Below, in pieces: positions 7,516 to 17,125 of a stretch of 64,000 nucleotides of DNA (position 1 is its first letter; every line of letters begins with the position of its first letter). Source of the stretch: Micromonospora chaiyaphumensis (GTDB lineage Bacteria > Actinomycetota > Actinomycetes > Mycobacteriales > Micromonosporaceae). Below the pieces are notes generated by a model that searched no databases, was not told the origin of the DNA, and was given only the letters and a program-made list of their open reading frames with translations. Made by a program: the position numbers and the translations under genes. Location of the stretch: the NCBI RefSeq assembly GCF_900091435.1, contig NZ_FMCS01000002.1, forward strand, positions 62,001 through 126,000, read 5' to 3'.

Positions 7516-8748
7516 GTGATCGAACGACAGCAGGCCGAACAACTCGCCGCCGTCTGGGCCCGACGGGACTCCGAGCGCCTGGGATTCCCGTGCACGCCGG
7601 TGGTCGAGGAGTTCGACCTGGGCTACCTGGTCATGTCCACTGTGGCCGCCGCAGCCAGGGCCCTGCCCGGCGATCTGCCGACCACGGTCATCGACAAGGA
7701 GACCGGCGAGGTGTCGACCTGGCCACGGGTGCCGGCCGCTGTCGTCGAGCAGATGTTCCGGCAGCGCCGGCCGACCGGGCCGGCCGCGCCGCGCACCGTC
7801 GACCCGGCCGACCAACTGCTCCGCGAGATCACCCGGCTGCCCACGCCAGGCGCCGCCGCACATCTCACCCTCGACGGTCGCACGCACGTCGCGCACGGCG
7901 CCAAGGGCGACCTCGAACTGCGCCACCATCCGCTGGTCCAGTCCTACCTGGACGGGCTGCCACCGGGCCACCTGGTCCGGGGCGGCGAGCGGCACGCCGA
8001 GATGATCGTCGTCTCCGACGTCCTGCACGAGCAGGACCACCGACGTGCGGCGGAGGCCCTTCCGCCGCTCACGATCGAGGAAGCCCGAGCGCTCCTCGGC
8101 TCGGGGCGGTTCGAGGTGTTGCGCATCCGGGAACCAGGAGATCCCGCCGGTGGGCCGGCGGAGCTTCCCTGCGACTCCTGCATCACCTTCCTGGTGCGCT
8201 TCAACGTCCTTCCGTGGTCCGATCTCGCACACACCGAAGAGTCGCGGCCCGAGCCGCGGCAGGTCATTCAGCCCGGCCGCTTCCCCGACGAGGTCGGGCA
8301 CGCGCTCATGAGTGCGGGCTGGCAGATCAGCATGTTCAACGAGGCGCTCGCGATGGGCGCGATCGCCGACACCCGCAAGATCGCCGGACGGCAGCACCGG
8401 CATGAGGTGTTCCCGGCGGCCGAACGAACGCTCACCGCCTTCCCGGCGATCCTCAGCCATCGGCGGGGGCCGGGACGGGACGTGTGGATCAGCGAGTTCA
8501 CCACGAATCCGGTGCGCGGCGCCCACAGCGCCGACACGCTCGCGGATTTCGGCGCGGTGCTCGGCACCCGGCTGTTCCCGCTCGGCAGCGAGCGCCAGGA
8601 GAGCATCCTCGCCGTCGACGAGCGCGGCCGGGTCTTCGCCCTCGATCAGGCCGGCGAGTGGTTCCTCGGCGCCGACATCGACGCCGCCCTCACCACGCTG
8701 CTGCTCGGCCGCGCCCCCGGCCGGGTCCGCGACGACGGCACCTGGTGA
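7516..8748 (+). CDS. YwqJ-type deaminase fused to a SUKH-3 domain
   Basis: A 410-residue protein. Residues about 45-235 match the YwqJ-like deaminase pattern: GERHAEMIVVSDVL gives His160 and Glu162, and PCDSC gives Cys219 and Cys222, the zinc-site arrangement of nucleotide or base deaminases. The C-terminal third, from about 260 (PGRFPDEVGHALMSAGW) to the end, matches SUKH-3, an immunity-type fold. One chain therefore carries a toxin-like enzyme and an immunity-like domain. The catalytic residues look intact. It is divergent from the large toxin operon. Whether it is toxic, protective or a housekeeping fusion is unknown. Confidence 0.8.
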   Translation: MIERQQAEQLAAVWARRDSERLGFPCTPVVEEFDLGYLVMSTVAAAARALPGDLPTTVIDKETGEVSTWPRVPAAVVEQMFRQRRPTGPAAPRTVDPADQLLREITRLPTPGAAAHLTLDGRTHVAHGAKGDLELRHHPLVQSYLDGLPPGHLVRGGERHAEMIVVSDVLHEQDHRRAAEALPPLTIEEARALLGSGRFEVLRIREPGDPAGGPAELPCDSCITFLVRFNVLPWSDLAHTEESRPEPRQVIQPGRFPDEVGHALMSAGWQISMFNEALAMGAIADTRKIAGRQHRHEVFPAAERTLTAFPAILSHRRGPGRDVWISEFTTNPVRGAHSADTLADFGAVLGTRLFPLGSERQESILAVDERGRVFALDQAGEWFLGADIDAALTTLLLGRAPGRVRDDGTW

Positions 8749-8754
8749 GTCGCG

Positions 8755-10194
<1,440 letters not shown>

Positions 10195-10335
10195 GCTCGG
10201 CAGCGTAGACCACGCAACGCCGCGCGGAAACAGTTGCTCAAACCCTTGTCTGCCTCGGATTCAGTAGCCAAGATGGCAGTCAGATTGCGATAACCTCCGC
10301 TGACCTTCCCCCCGGCCACCCCTCGGAGACATCTG

Positions 10336-11772
10336 ATGAGCGATCAGCAGCAGCTGCGCAACTTCGTCAACGGCGAGTACGTCGACCCGGTGGACGGCGG
10401 CTACGCCGACCTCGTCGACCCGTGCACCGGCGAGGTCTTCGCCCAGGCGCCGGTCTCCGGGGCGGCGGACGTGGACGCGGCCATGAAGGCGGCCGCCGCC
10501 GCGTTCGAGACGTGGCGGGACGCCACCCCGGGCGAGCGCCAGAAGGCCCTGCTCAAGCTCGCCGACGCGGTGGAGGCCCGGGCGGCCGAGCTGGTCGACG
10601 CCGAGGTCCGCAACACCGGCAAGCCCCGCCAGCTCACCGCCGACGAGGAGCTCCCGCCGGCGGTGGACCAGTTCCGGTTCTTCGCGGGGGCCGCCCGCCT
10701 GCTGGAGGGGCGCTCGGCCGGCGAGTACATGGCCGGGCACACCTCCTACGTGCGGCGCGAGCCGATCGGCGTCTGCGCCCAGGTCACGCCCTGGAACTAC
10801 CCGCTCATGATGGCGGTCTGGAAGATCGCCCCGGCCCTGGCGGCCGGCAACACGGTGGTGCTCAAGCCGTCCGACACGACCCCGGTGTCGACGCTGCTGC
10901 TCGCCGAGATCGCCTCCGAGTTCTTCCCGCCGGGCGTGTTCAACGTGGTCTGCGGCAACCGGGACACCGGCCGCGCGCTGGTGTCGCACCCGACCCCGCA
11001 GTTCGTCTCGATCACGGGGTCGACCCGGGCCGGCATGGAGGTCGCCGCGGCGGCCGCGCCGGACCTCAAGCGGACCCACCTGGAGCTGGGCGGCAAGGCC
11101 CCGGTCGTGATCTTCGACGACGCGGACGTGGCGGCGGCTGCCGAGGCCATCGCGGTGGGCGGCTACTTCAACGCCGGCCAGGACTGCACGGCCGCGACCC
11201 GGGTGCTCGCCGGGCCGGGCATCCACGACGACTTCGTGGCCGCCCTCGCCGAGCAGGCCCGCAACACGAAGACCGGCGCGCCGGACGACGAGGACGTGCT
11301 CTACGGCCCGCTGAACAACGCCAACCAGCTGGCCCGGGTGCGGGGCTTCGTCGACCGGCTGCCGGACCACGCGAAGGTCGACACCGGCGGCTCGCAGGTC
11401 GGCGAGCGCGGCTACTTCTACGCCCCGACCGTGGTCTCCGGCGTCCGCCAGGCCGACGAGATCATCCAGGACGAGGTGTTCGGCCCGGTCATCACCGTGC
11501 AGCGCTTCTCCGACGAGGACGAGGCGGTGCGCTGGGCCAACGGCGTGGACTACGGCCTCTCGGCCTCGGTCTGGACGAAGGACCACGGCCGGGCCATGCG
11601 CATGACCCGCCGGCTGGACTTCGGCTGCGTCTGGGTGAACACCCACATCCCGTTCGTCTCGGAGATGCCGCACGGCGGCTTCAAGCACTCCGGGCACGGC
11701 AAGGACCTCTCGGTCTACAGCCTGGAGGACTACACCCGGATCAAGCACGTCATGCACAACATCGAGGGCTGA
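10336..11772 (+). CDS. gamma-aminobutyraldehyde dehydrogenase
   Basis: A 478-residue ALDH that should oxidise 4-aminobutanal to GABA, the step after putrescine oxidation. Motifs: VTPWNYPLMMAVWK, VVLKPSDTTPVSTLL, Glu250 in LELGGKAP and catalytic Cys284 in NAGQDCTAATRV. The end (VNTHIPFVSEMPHGGFKHSGHGKDLS) is typical of the aminobutyraldehyde/betaine aldehyde subgroup. The gabT gene begins 3 nt after its stop, and the pairing supports the assignment. Substrate specificity is inferred from subgroup resemblance and context. Confidence 0.85.
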   Translation: MSDQQQLRNFVNGEYVDPVDGGYADLVDPCTGEVFAQAPVSGAADVDAAMKAAAAAFETWRDATPGERQKALLKLADAVEARAAELVDAEVRNTGKPRQLTADEELPPAVDQFRFFAGAARLLEGRSAGEYMAGHTSYVRREPIGVCAQVTPWNYPLMMAVWKIAPALAAGNTVVLKPSDTTPVSTLLLAEIASEFFPPGVFNVVCGNRDTGRALVSHPTPQFVSITGSTRAGMEVAAAAAPDLKRTHLELGGKAPVVIFDDADVAAAAEAIAVGGYFNAGQDCTAATRVLAGPGIHDDFVAALAEQARNTKTGAPDDEDVLYGPLNNANQLARVRGFVDRLPDHAKVDTGGSQVGERGYFYAPTVVSGVRQADEIIQDEVFGPVITVQRFSDEDEAVRWANGVDYGLSASVWTKDHGRAMRMTRRLDFGCVWVNTHIPFVSEMPHGGFKHSGHGKDLSVYSLEDYTRIKHVMHNIEG

Positions 11773-11775
11773 CCC

Positions 11776-13044
11776 ATGTCCAGCGAGGAACTGCACAAGC
11801 GCCGCGGGGCGGCCGTGGCCCGGGGCGTCGGCAGCACCATCACCTCCTACGTCGACCGCGCGGGCGGCGGGACGATCACCGACGTCGACGGGCGGGAGTG
11901 GATCGACTTCGCGGCCGGCATCGCGGTCGCCAACGTGGGCAACTCGGCGCCCAGGGTGGTCGAGGCGGTCCGGGCGCAGGTCGAACGCTTCACCCACACC
12001 TGCTTCATGGTCGCGCCCTACGAGTCGTACGTGGCCGTCTGCGAGCAGCTCAACGCGCTGACGCCGGGCGACTTCGAGAAGCGCTCGGCGCTGTTCAACT
12101 CGGGCGCCGAGGCGGTGGAGAACGCCGTGAAGATCGCCCGGCACGCCACCGGCCGGCCGGCGGTCGTGGTGTTCGACCACGCGTACCACGGCCGGACCAA
12201 CCTGACCATGGCGCTGACCGCGAAGAACATGCCGTACAAGCACCGGTTCGGGCCGTTCGCCGGTGAGGTCTACCGGGTGCCCATGTCGTACCCGTTGCGC
12301 GACGGCGGCCTCGACGGGGCGACCGCGGCGGCGCGGGCCGTCGAGATGGTGGAGAAGCAGGTCGGCGCCGAGAACGTGGCGGCGCTGCTCATCGAGCCGA
12401 TCCAGGGCGAGGGGGGTTTCGTGGTGCCGGCCGACGGGTTCCTGCCGGCGCTGCGCGAGTGGGCGACCGCCGCCGGGGTGGTGTTCGTCGCCGACGAGAT
12501 CCAGACCGGGTTCTGCCGGACCGGCGACTGGTTCGCCTGCCAGCACGAGGGCGTCGAGCCGGACCTCGTCACCCTGGCCAAGGGCATCGCCGGCGGGCTG
12601 CCGCTCGCCGCGGTCACCGGCCGGGCCGAGCTGATGGACGCGGTGCACGTCGGCGGCCTCGGCGGGACGTACGGCGGCAACCCGATCGCCTGCGCCGCCG
12701 CGCTCGCGGCCATCGAGACCATGCACGAGCTGGACCTGGCTGCCGCCGCCCGGCGGATCGGCACCGTGATGGTCGACCGGCTGCGCGCGATCGCCGCCCG
12801 CGACCCGCGCGTCGCCGAGGTACGCGGCCGGGGCGCCATGCTCGCCGTGGAGATCGTCCAGCCGGGCACGCTGACCCCGGACCCGGCCGCCACGACGGCG
12901 ATCTCGGCGGCCTGCCACGCGGCCGGGCTGCTCACCCTCACCTGCGGCACGTACGGCAACGTGCTGCGCTTCCTGCCCCCGCTCGTCATCTCCGACGACG
13001 AGCTGGCCCGTGGCCTGGACATCCTGGAGGCCGCCTTCGGCTGA
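11776..13044 (+). CDS. gabT: 4-aminobutyrate aminotransferase
   Basis: A 422-residue class-III PLP aminotransferase that moves the amino group of GABA to 2-oxoglutarate, giving succinate semialdehyde. Signatures: NSGAEAVENAVKIAR, FDHAYHGRTNLTMALT, VADEIQTGFCRTGDWFA and VTLAKGIAGGLPLAAV with PLP lysine Lys269. It follows the aldehyde dehydrogenase by 3 nt, so the two form a short putrescine-to-succinate operon. No succinate semialdehyde dehydrogenase is adjacent, although the ALDH at 8755-10194 is a candidate. Length is normal. Confidence 0.92.
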   Translation: MSSEELHKRRGAAVARGVGSTITSYVDRAGGGTITDVDGREWIDFAAGIAVANVGNSAPRVVEAVRAQVERFTHTCFMVAPYESYVAVCEQLNALTPGDFEKRSALFNSGAEAVENAVKIARHATGRPAVVVFDHAYHGRTNLTMALTAKNMPYKHRFGPFAGEVYRVPMSYPLRDGGLDGATAAARAVEMVEKQVGAENVAALLIEPIQGEGGFVVPADGFLPALREWATAAGVVFVADEIQTGFCRTGDWFACQHEGVEPDLVTLAKGIAGGLPLAAVTGRAELMDAVHVGGLGGTYGGNPIACAAALAAIETMHELDLAAAARRIGTVMVDRLRAIAARDPRVAEVRGRGAMLAVEIVQPGTLTPDPAATTAISAACHAAGLLTLTCGTYGNVLRFLPPLVISDDELARGLDILEAAFG

Positions 13045-13063
13045 CCGAGGTCAGCCCCGATCG

Positions 13064-13112
13064 TGGAACACCACGGGCGTCGATCCCCCCAGGTACCGCC
13101 CGTGGTGTTTCA
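13064..13112. repeat. 16-bp inverted repeat after gabT
   Basis: Arms at 13064-13079 and 13097-13112 pair fully (one G-T), around a 17-nt loop; the core is ACACCACGGGCG. It begins 20 nt after the gabT stop and has no T-tract. It could end transcription as a factor-independent-like hairpin or be a REP-type element. Confidence 0.65.
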
Positions 13113-13270
13113 CCCCAGGCCCCCGGTGCACGCAACTCCCCCACGAACTCGGCGACTGGCTTCTCATCCGGCCGAGCCACCCACTCCTCGGCGGTCCGTC
13201 ACACCGCGGCGACACCGTCGATCCGCTCGTCCCGCAGTGCCGCGAGCTCGCTGACGAACGTCGGCTCGAG
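13113..13270 (-). pseudogene. possible decayed coding remnant
   Basis: Read leftward, one frame gives LEPTFVSELAALRDERIDGV, a TGA, then RTAEEWVARPDEKPV and FVGEL. Composition and codon use look like genuine protein, unlike the surrounding frames, yet there is an internal stop and no start or end. It may be a scrap of a lost gene. The parent family was not identified. The remaining sequence of this 329-bp gap holds only the inverted repeat and the GntR promoter. Confidence 0.3.
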
Positions 13271-13335
13271 CCGGAGCGGGCACGGGCCGACACGTCCGAT
13301 CCTCCACAGGGGTCCCGTGCGCCGCCGTCCTGTCC

Positions 13336-13361
13336 TATAGTCCTACTGTCGTAGGACAATA
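13336..13361. promoter_or_regulatory. GntR/YtrA-type operator overlapping a promoter
   Basis: GTCCTAC (13340-13346) and GTAGGAC (13351-13357) flank TGTC, and matching continues outward to TAT and ATA at 10 of 11 positions. A TATAGT hexamer at 13336-13341 could be the -10 box. The palindrome lies 17 nt before the GTG of the GntR gene, so self-regulation of this regulator-transporter operon is the simplest reading. Confidence 0.65.
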
Positions 13362-13373
13362 GAAGGGCGTCGC

Positions 13374-13790
13374 GTGATCGAGTTCGTTCTGGACGGCCGG
13401 TCCAAGGTGAACACCTATGTGCAGCTGATCCAGCAGGTCAAACAGGCTCTGCGGGTGGGGCTGCTGACGGCCGGCGACCAGTTGCCGAAGGTCCGCGACG
13501 TCGCGCAGTCGCTGGCCATCAACCCGAACACGGTGCTGAAGGCGTATCGCGAGCTGGAGATCGAAGGTCTGGTCGAGGGCCGCCCCGGCGTGGGCACCTT
13601 CGTCCGCGACAGCGTCGCCGGCTCGTCGCTGGCCGATCAGGCCGAGCTCCGCGAGGAGCTGGTGGCCTGGCTGCACCGCGCCCGCGCTGCCGGGCTCACC
13701 CCTGAAGACGTCACCGCCCTGGTCGAGACCACCATGCGGGCCGCGCTCGCCGCCGAGTCGTCGCGCGCCGAACCCGCCTCAGCAGGATGA
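13374..13790 (+). CDS. GntR-family regulator, YtrA type
   Basis: A 138-residue regulator. An N-terminal winged helix (about 10-75) includes GDQLPKVRDVAQSLAINPNTVLKAYRELEIEGL and the wing GRPGVGTFV. Only a short helical C-terminal part follows, which is typical of the YtrA subfamily that controls adjacent ABC transporters. The GTG start at 13374 has AAGGG upstream. It is the first gene of a three-gene operon with an ATP-binding protein and a permease, and a perfect operator-like palindrome lies over its promoter. Confidence 0.9.
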   Translation: MIEFVLDGRSKVNTYVQLIQQVKQALRVGLLTAGDQLPKVRDVAQSLAINPNTVLKAYRELEIEGLVEGRPGVGTFVRDSVAGSSLADQAELREELVAWLHRARAAGLTPEDVTALVETTMRAALAAESSRAEPASAG

Positions 13791-13801
13791 GAGGACAGCT
13801 G

Positions 13802-14692
13802 ATGGAGATCGCGCTGGAGGCCGAGCAGCTCGGCAAACGGTACGGAAGAACCTGGGCGCTGCGGGACTGCTCGCTGCGCCTGCCCGCCGGGCGGATCGCC
13901 GCCCTCGTCGGCCCGAACGGTGCCGGCAAGAGCACCCTGCTGCACCTCGCGGTCGGCCTGCTGCGGCCGGACGCCGGCGCGGTGCGGATCTTCGGCGAAG
14001 CGCCGTACGCCAACCCGTCGGTGCTGCCCGGGATCGGCTTCGTCGCCCAGGACACCCCGCTCTACCGGGACTTCACCGCAGCCGAGCTGGTGGAGGCGGG
14101 CCGCCGGATGAACAAACGCTGGGACGGGGCACTGGCCCGCAACCGGCTGGCCCAGCTCGGCATCCCGCCGAAGCTGCCCGTCGGCAAGCTGTCCGGCGGC
14201 CAGCGGGCGCAGGTCGCGCTGGCGCTCGCACTCGCGAAGCGACCCCGGCTGCTGCTCCTCGACGAGCCGGTCGCCAGCCTCGATCCACTGGCCCGCCGGG
14301 AGTTCCTGCAGTCGCTGATGGGCAGCGTCGCCGACTCCGAGACGACCGTGCTGCTCTCCTCGCACCTGCTGGCCGACCTGGAACGCGTCTGCGACTACCT
14401 GGTCGTGCTGCAGGCCGCCCGGGTGCACCTGGTGGGCGCGGTCGACGACCTGGTCGCCACACACCGGCAGCTGGTCGGGCCCCGGCACGGCGGCGAACCG
14501 ATCGACGGGGTCGACGCCGTGGTCCGGGCGAGCCACACCGCCCGGCAGTCGACGCTGCTCGTCCGCACGAGCGGCGACATCCTCGCGCCGGAGTGGACCG
14601 TGCACGACGTGACGCTGGAAGACCTCGTGCTGGCGTACCTCGCCGAGGGCGAGACCACCACGAGCCACGCTGCCTGGGAGGTGCCGGCATGA
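13802..14692 (+). CDS. ABC transporter ATP-binding protein
   Basis: A 296-residue ATPase subunit. Visible are Walker A (GPNGAGKST), the Q-loop (GFVAQDTPL), the signature LSGGQRAQ, Walker B (LLLLDEPVASLD) and the H-loop (LLSSHLL). The C-terminal 90 residues form a variable domain. An ATG at 13787 also exists and would overlap the regulator stop. I prefer 13802 because AGAGGA precedes it at proper spacing and the conserved fold begins there. It is coupled to the permease by an ATGA overlap. The substrate is unknown; the YtrA link suggests an exporter responding to envelope stress. Confidence 0.9.
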   Translation: MEIALEAEQLGKRYGRTWALRDCSLRLPAGRIAALVGPNGAGKSTLLHLAVGLLRPDAGAVRIFGEAPYANPSVLPGIGFVAQDTPLYRDFTAAELVEAGRRMNKRWDGALARNRLAQLGIPPKLPVGKLSGGQRAQVALALALAKRPRLLLLDEPVASLDPLARREFLQSLMGSVADSETTVLLSSHLLADLERVCDYLVVLQAARVHLVGAVDDLVATHRQLVGPRHGGEPIDGVDAVVRASHTARQSTLLVRTSGDILAPEWTVHDVTLEDLVLAYLAEGETTTSHAAWEVPA

Positions 14693-15678
14693 TCTGGCTG
14701 GCCTGGCGGCAGCACCGCAAGCAGCTGCTCTTCACCCTCCTCGGCTTCGCCGCACTGGCGGCCCTCATGGTCCCGATCGGCCTGTCGATGCGGCACAGCT
14801 TCACCGAGCTCGGGCTGCCGGACTGCGTCAGTCAGCTGGCACGTTCGGACGTCGACGGGGCCGCCGCGAACGGCTGCGAGTCGGCGTTCCGCCAGTTCAC
14901 CAACCGGTACCAGAGTTTGAACCTGGTGGCGGTCCTGCTCGTCGTCCTGCCGGTGCTCGTCGGTCTGTTCTGGGGCGCCCCGCTGGTGGCCCGGGAGGTG
15001 GAGCACGGCACGCACCGGTTCGCCTGGACGCAGGGTGTCGGCCGGACACGGTGGGCCCTGGTGAAGTTCGGCCTGGCCGTCGTGGTCACGGTGACCCTGG
15101 CGATCGGCTACGGACTGGGCATGGCCTGGTGGGTCAGCCCGCTCACCCAGGCCGCGCACGAGGGCCGCCTCGGCTTCATCGTCTTCGACCTGCAGGGCAT
15201 CGCCCCGATCGGCTACACCCTCTTCGCGGTGGCGCTCGGCATCTTCGCCGGCACCCTCTGGCGCCGGATGCTGCCCGCGATGGGCGTCACCCTGGCCGCG
15301 TTCATCGGGGTCCGGGCGGCGGTGGCGATCCTGGCCAGACCCCACTACCAGGCCGCCCGCACCCGCACCTTCCCGATCGAGGGAGCCGAACCGCTGCAGG
15401 AGTCCCGGGGCAACTGGGTCCTGGCCAGCGGTGTGCGCAACCCCGACGGGAAGATGGTGGCGGCGGACACCCGCATCATGTGCCCGCCGGGCGGCAAGGG
15501 CCCGGACGGCCATCGCTGCGGGGAGGAACTCGGCCTCCAGCCCGGCGCCTACAACTGGGAGCTGTACCAGCCGGCGGACCGGTTCTGGCTGTTCCAGTGG
15601 ATCGAGACCGGGATCTTCGTGGCCCTCGCCGCCCTGTTGCTCTACCTCGCCGTACGCCGGATCCGCCGGATCGCCTGA
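14689..15678 (+). CDS. ABC transporter permease
   Basis: A 329-residue integral membrane subunit that overlaps its ATPase gene by 4 bp. About six membrane segments are visible: residues 15-35, 75-98, 125-150, 165-190, 195-215 and a last one near 300-320. An extracellular section between the last two carries cysteines (IMCPPGG, HRCGEE). The motif REVEHGTHRFAWTQGVGR between early helices is typical of actinobacterial ABC-2-type permeases adjacent to GntR regulators. The frame closes just before a strong bidirectional hairpin. Confidence 0.85.
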   Translation: MIWLAWRQHRKQLLFTLLGFAALAALMVPIGLSMRHSFTELGLPDCVSQLARSDVDGAAANGCESAFRQFTNRYQSLNLVAVLLVVLPVLVGLFWGAPLVAREVEHGTHRFAWTQGVGRTRWALVKFGLAVVVTVTLAIGYGLGMAWWVSPLTQAAHEGRLGFIVFDLQGIAPIGYTLFAVALGIFAGTLWRRMLPAMGVTLAAFIGVRAAVAILARPHYQAARTRTFPIEGAEPLQESRGNWVLASGVRNPDGKMVAADTRIMCPPGGKGPDGHRCGEELGLQPGAYNWELYQPADRFWLFQWIETGIFVALAALLLYLAVRRIRRIA

Positions 15679-15683
15679 GCCCT

Positions 15684-15719
15684 CCGGCAGGGTGGGTGGG
15701 CAGCCACCCACCCTGCCGG
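15684..15719. terminator. bidirectional hairpin between convergent genes
   Basis: CCGGCAGGGTGGGTGG pairs with CCACCCACCCTGCCGG over a 4-nt loop. The perfect 16-bp stem lies between the stops of the permease (15678) and the leftward RlpA-like gene (15725). There is no clear T-tract, as is usual in high-GC actinomycetes. Confidence 0.8.
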
Positions 15720-15724
15720 CGGGG

Positions 15725-16408
15725 TCAGCGCAGCAGTTCCACCACGTTGCGGCGGACCAGGTTCTTGCCCGGCTCGCGGATCAGCTCCATGGCCGCCGCG
15801 TTGAGCAGCACGCAACTCCCGGACGGTCCGGTCACCGTCACGGTCACCGCCTTGCCGTTGTCCAGGTTGGTCACCCGCAGCCGGGTGCCCACCGGGAACT
15901 GCCCGCTCGTGGCGGCCGGCGCGCCGCCCTCCGCGGAGAAGGTGATCGCCCCGCCGCAGACGCTGGCGCGCACGCCACCGGGCTGGGCGTTGCCCGGCCG
16001 GGCCTCGCCGGCCTGGACGCCACCACCCGGCCGGGCCGCGCCGGTCGCCGCGGCGCCGCCGTCGAGGCGTTCGACCAGGTTGCGGCGGATCACGTTCTTG
16101 CCCGGCTCGCGGACCAGGTCCATGGCCGCCGTGTTGAGCAGCACGCAACTCCCGGACGGGCCGGTCACCGTCACGGTCGCCACCTTGCCGTTGTCCAGGT
16201 TGGTCACCCGCAGCCGGGTGCCCACCGGGAACCGGTCGCTGGTGGCCGCCGGCGCCCCGCCCTCCGCCGAGAAGGTCACCGACCCCGCACAGGCCGACTG
16301 CCCGGCCGGGGTGGTCTCCGCGAACCCCATCCCCGTGCCCACCGCGACGACCGCCGAGGCGGCCAGTGCCACGGTCGCCGCCAGCACGTGCTTGCGCTGC
16401 ACCTTCAC
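15725..16408 (-). CDS. secreted protein with two RlpA-like double-psi beta-barrel domains
   Basis: A 227-residue exported protein. The GTG start at 16408 has GGGAGA upstream. A Sec signal (VLAATVALAASAVVAVGTGMGFA) precedes two near-identical domains of about 78 residues joined by a Gly/Ala/Pro-rich linker. Both domains contain TFSAEGGAPAATS, FPVGTRLRVTNLDNGK and VTVTGPSGSCVLLN, the pattern of RlpA-like double-psi beta barrels. Each keeps two cysteines, one near the domain start and one in GSCVLLN. The catalytic Asp of RlpA lytic transglycosylases is not evident, so carbohydrate binding is as likely as cleavage. The high DNA identity of the two copies suggests a recent duplication. Confidence 0.8.
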   Translation of the reverse strand: MKVQRKHVLAATVALAASAVVAVGTGMGFAETTPAGQSACAGSVTFSAEGGAPAATSDRFPVGTRLRVTNLDNGKVATVTVTGPSGSCVLLNTAAMDLVREPGKNVIRRNLVERLDGGAAATGAARPGGGVQAGEARPGNAQPGGVRASVCGGAITFSAEGGAPAATSGQFPVGTRLRVTNLDNGKAVTVTVTGPSGSCVLLNAAAMELIREPGKNLVRRNVVELLR

Positions 16409-16489
16409 GTTGTCTCTCCCGTCGTCCGGTGGTCTCGTTCGACGCCTGGTACGGACGGGAGCGCCGGACCGTTCAGCCGGATCGGCGAA

Positions 16490-17125
16490 TCACAACGGAC
16501 CGTAACGGGTGTGCGACGCTCCGGTGAGCAGCGCCCAGTACCGGTCACCGTAGGACCAGTGCCACCACTCGGTCGGGTAGTTCACGAGCCCGGCCCCGCT
16601 CAGCGCGGACACCAGGACCTGCCGGTTCCGCCACGCGCTCACGGGGATGTGCCGGGCCGCCGTGAAGCAGGCGTCGGCACTCTCCTCCGGGGTCGCGTCG
16701 AGTGCCGTGCCCATCTCCAACTCGATCCCATCGGCATCACACAGGGTGAGGTCGACCGCGCCACCGGTGCTGTGCGGCGCCACCTCGACCGGCGAGACGA
16801 ACTTGGTGGTCTCCCGGTGCAGCCGCTCGGGCGACCAGTCCGGGTGGCGCCGCCGCAACTCGTCCCGGTAGCCGGTGAAGATGTCGAGCTGCGCCCGGTA
16901 CGGCCGGTACCCCTCGACGATCAGGAGGCGCAGGCCGGCCGGCAACGCGCGCTGCGCGGCCAGCAACCGGTCCGCGACCCCGCGGCGCACCCGGGCGTAC
17001 GCCCCGGCGGGGTCGGCCGCCCGGCCGTCCAGTCGCAGCTCCGGCAGTTCCCGCAGGTCGACCAGCGGATCGCCGTCGTCCCGGCTGGACACCGCGGCGA
17101 CCCGGGGATCGGAGAGCAGGATCAT
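16490..17125 (-). CDS. vanX: D-Ala-D-Ala dipeptidase, VanX type
   Basis: A 211-residue zinc peptidase of the VanX/DdpX family, which hydrolyses free D-Ala-D-Ala so that altered precursors predominate. Zinc ligands are visible as His118 and Asp125 in PHSTGGAVDLTL and His189 in PTEWWHWS, with catalytic Glu186. EGYRPY carries the conserved Arg. There is no signal peptide, so it acts in the cytoplasm. The ATG at 17125 overlaps the stop of the ligase gene as ATGA. Pairing with a D-Ala ligase and a two-component system matches van-type clusters. A recycling or nutritional role, as for DdpX, is the alternative. Confidence 0.88.
   Translation of the reverse strand: MILLSDPRVAAVSSRDDGDPLVDLRELPELRLDGRAADPAGAYARVRRGVADRLLAAQRALPAGLRLLIVEGYRPYRAQLDIFTGYRDELRRRHPDWSPERLHRETTKFVSPVEVAPHSTGGAVDLTLCDADGIELEMGTALDATPEESADACFTAARHIPVSAWRNRQVLVSALSGAGLVNYPTEWWHWSYGDRYWALLTGASHTRYGPL

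Noticed and set aside
7474..8526. 501-residue extension of the YbaB-like frame
   Set aside because: The extension is antisense to the deaminase gene; the family domain begins after the ATG at 7473.
10261..12918. 885-residue leftward frame opposite the GABA genes
   Set aside because: Antisense shadow of two well-supported enzymes; sequence is low-complexity Gly/Arg/His/Val.
13787..13801. Earlier start of the ABC ATPase with ATGA overlap
   Set aside because: It lacks a spaced ribosome site; AGAGGA stands correctly before 13802. It remains possible.
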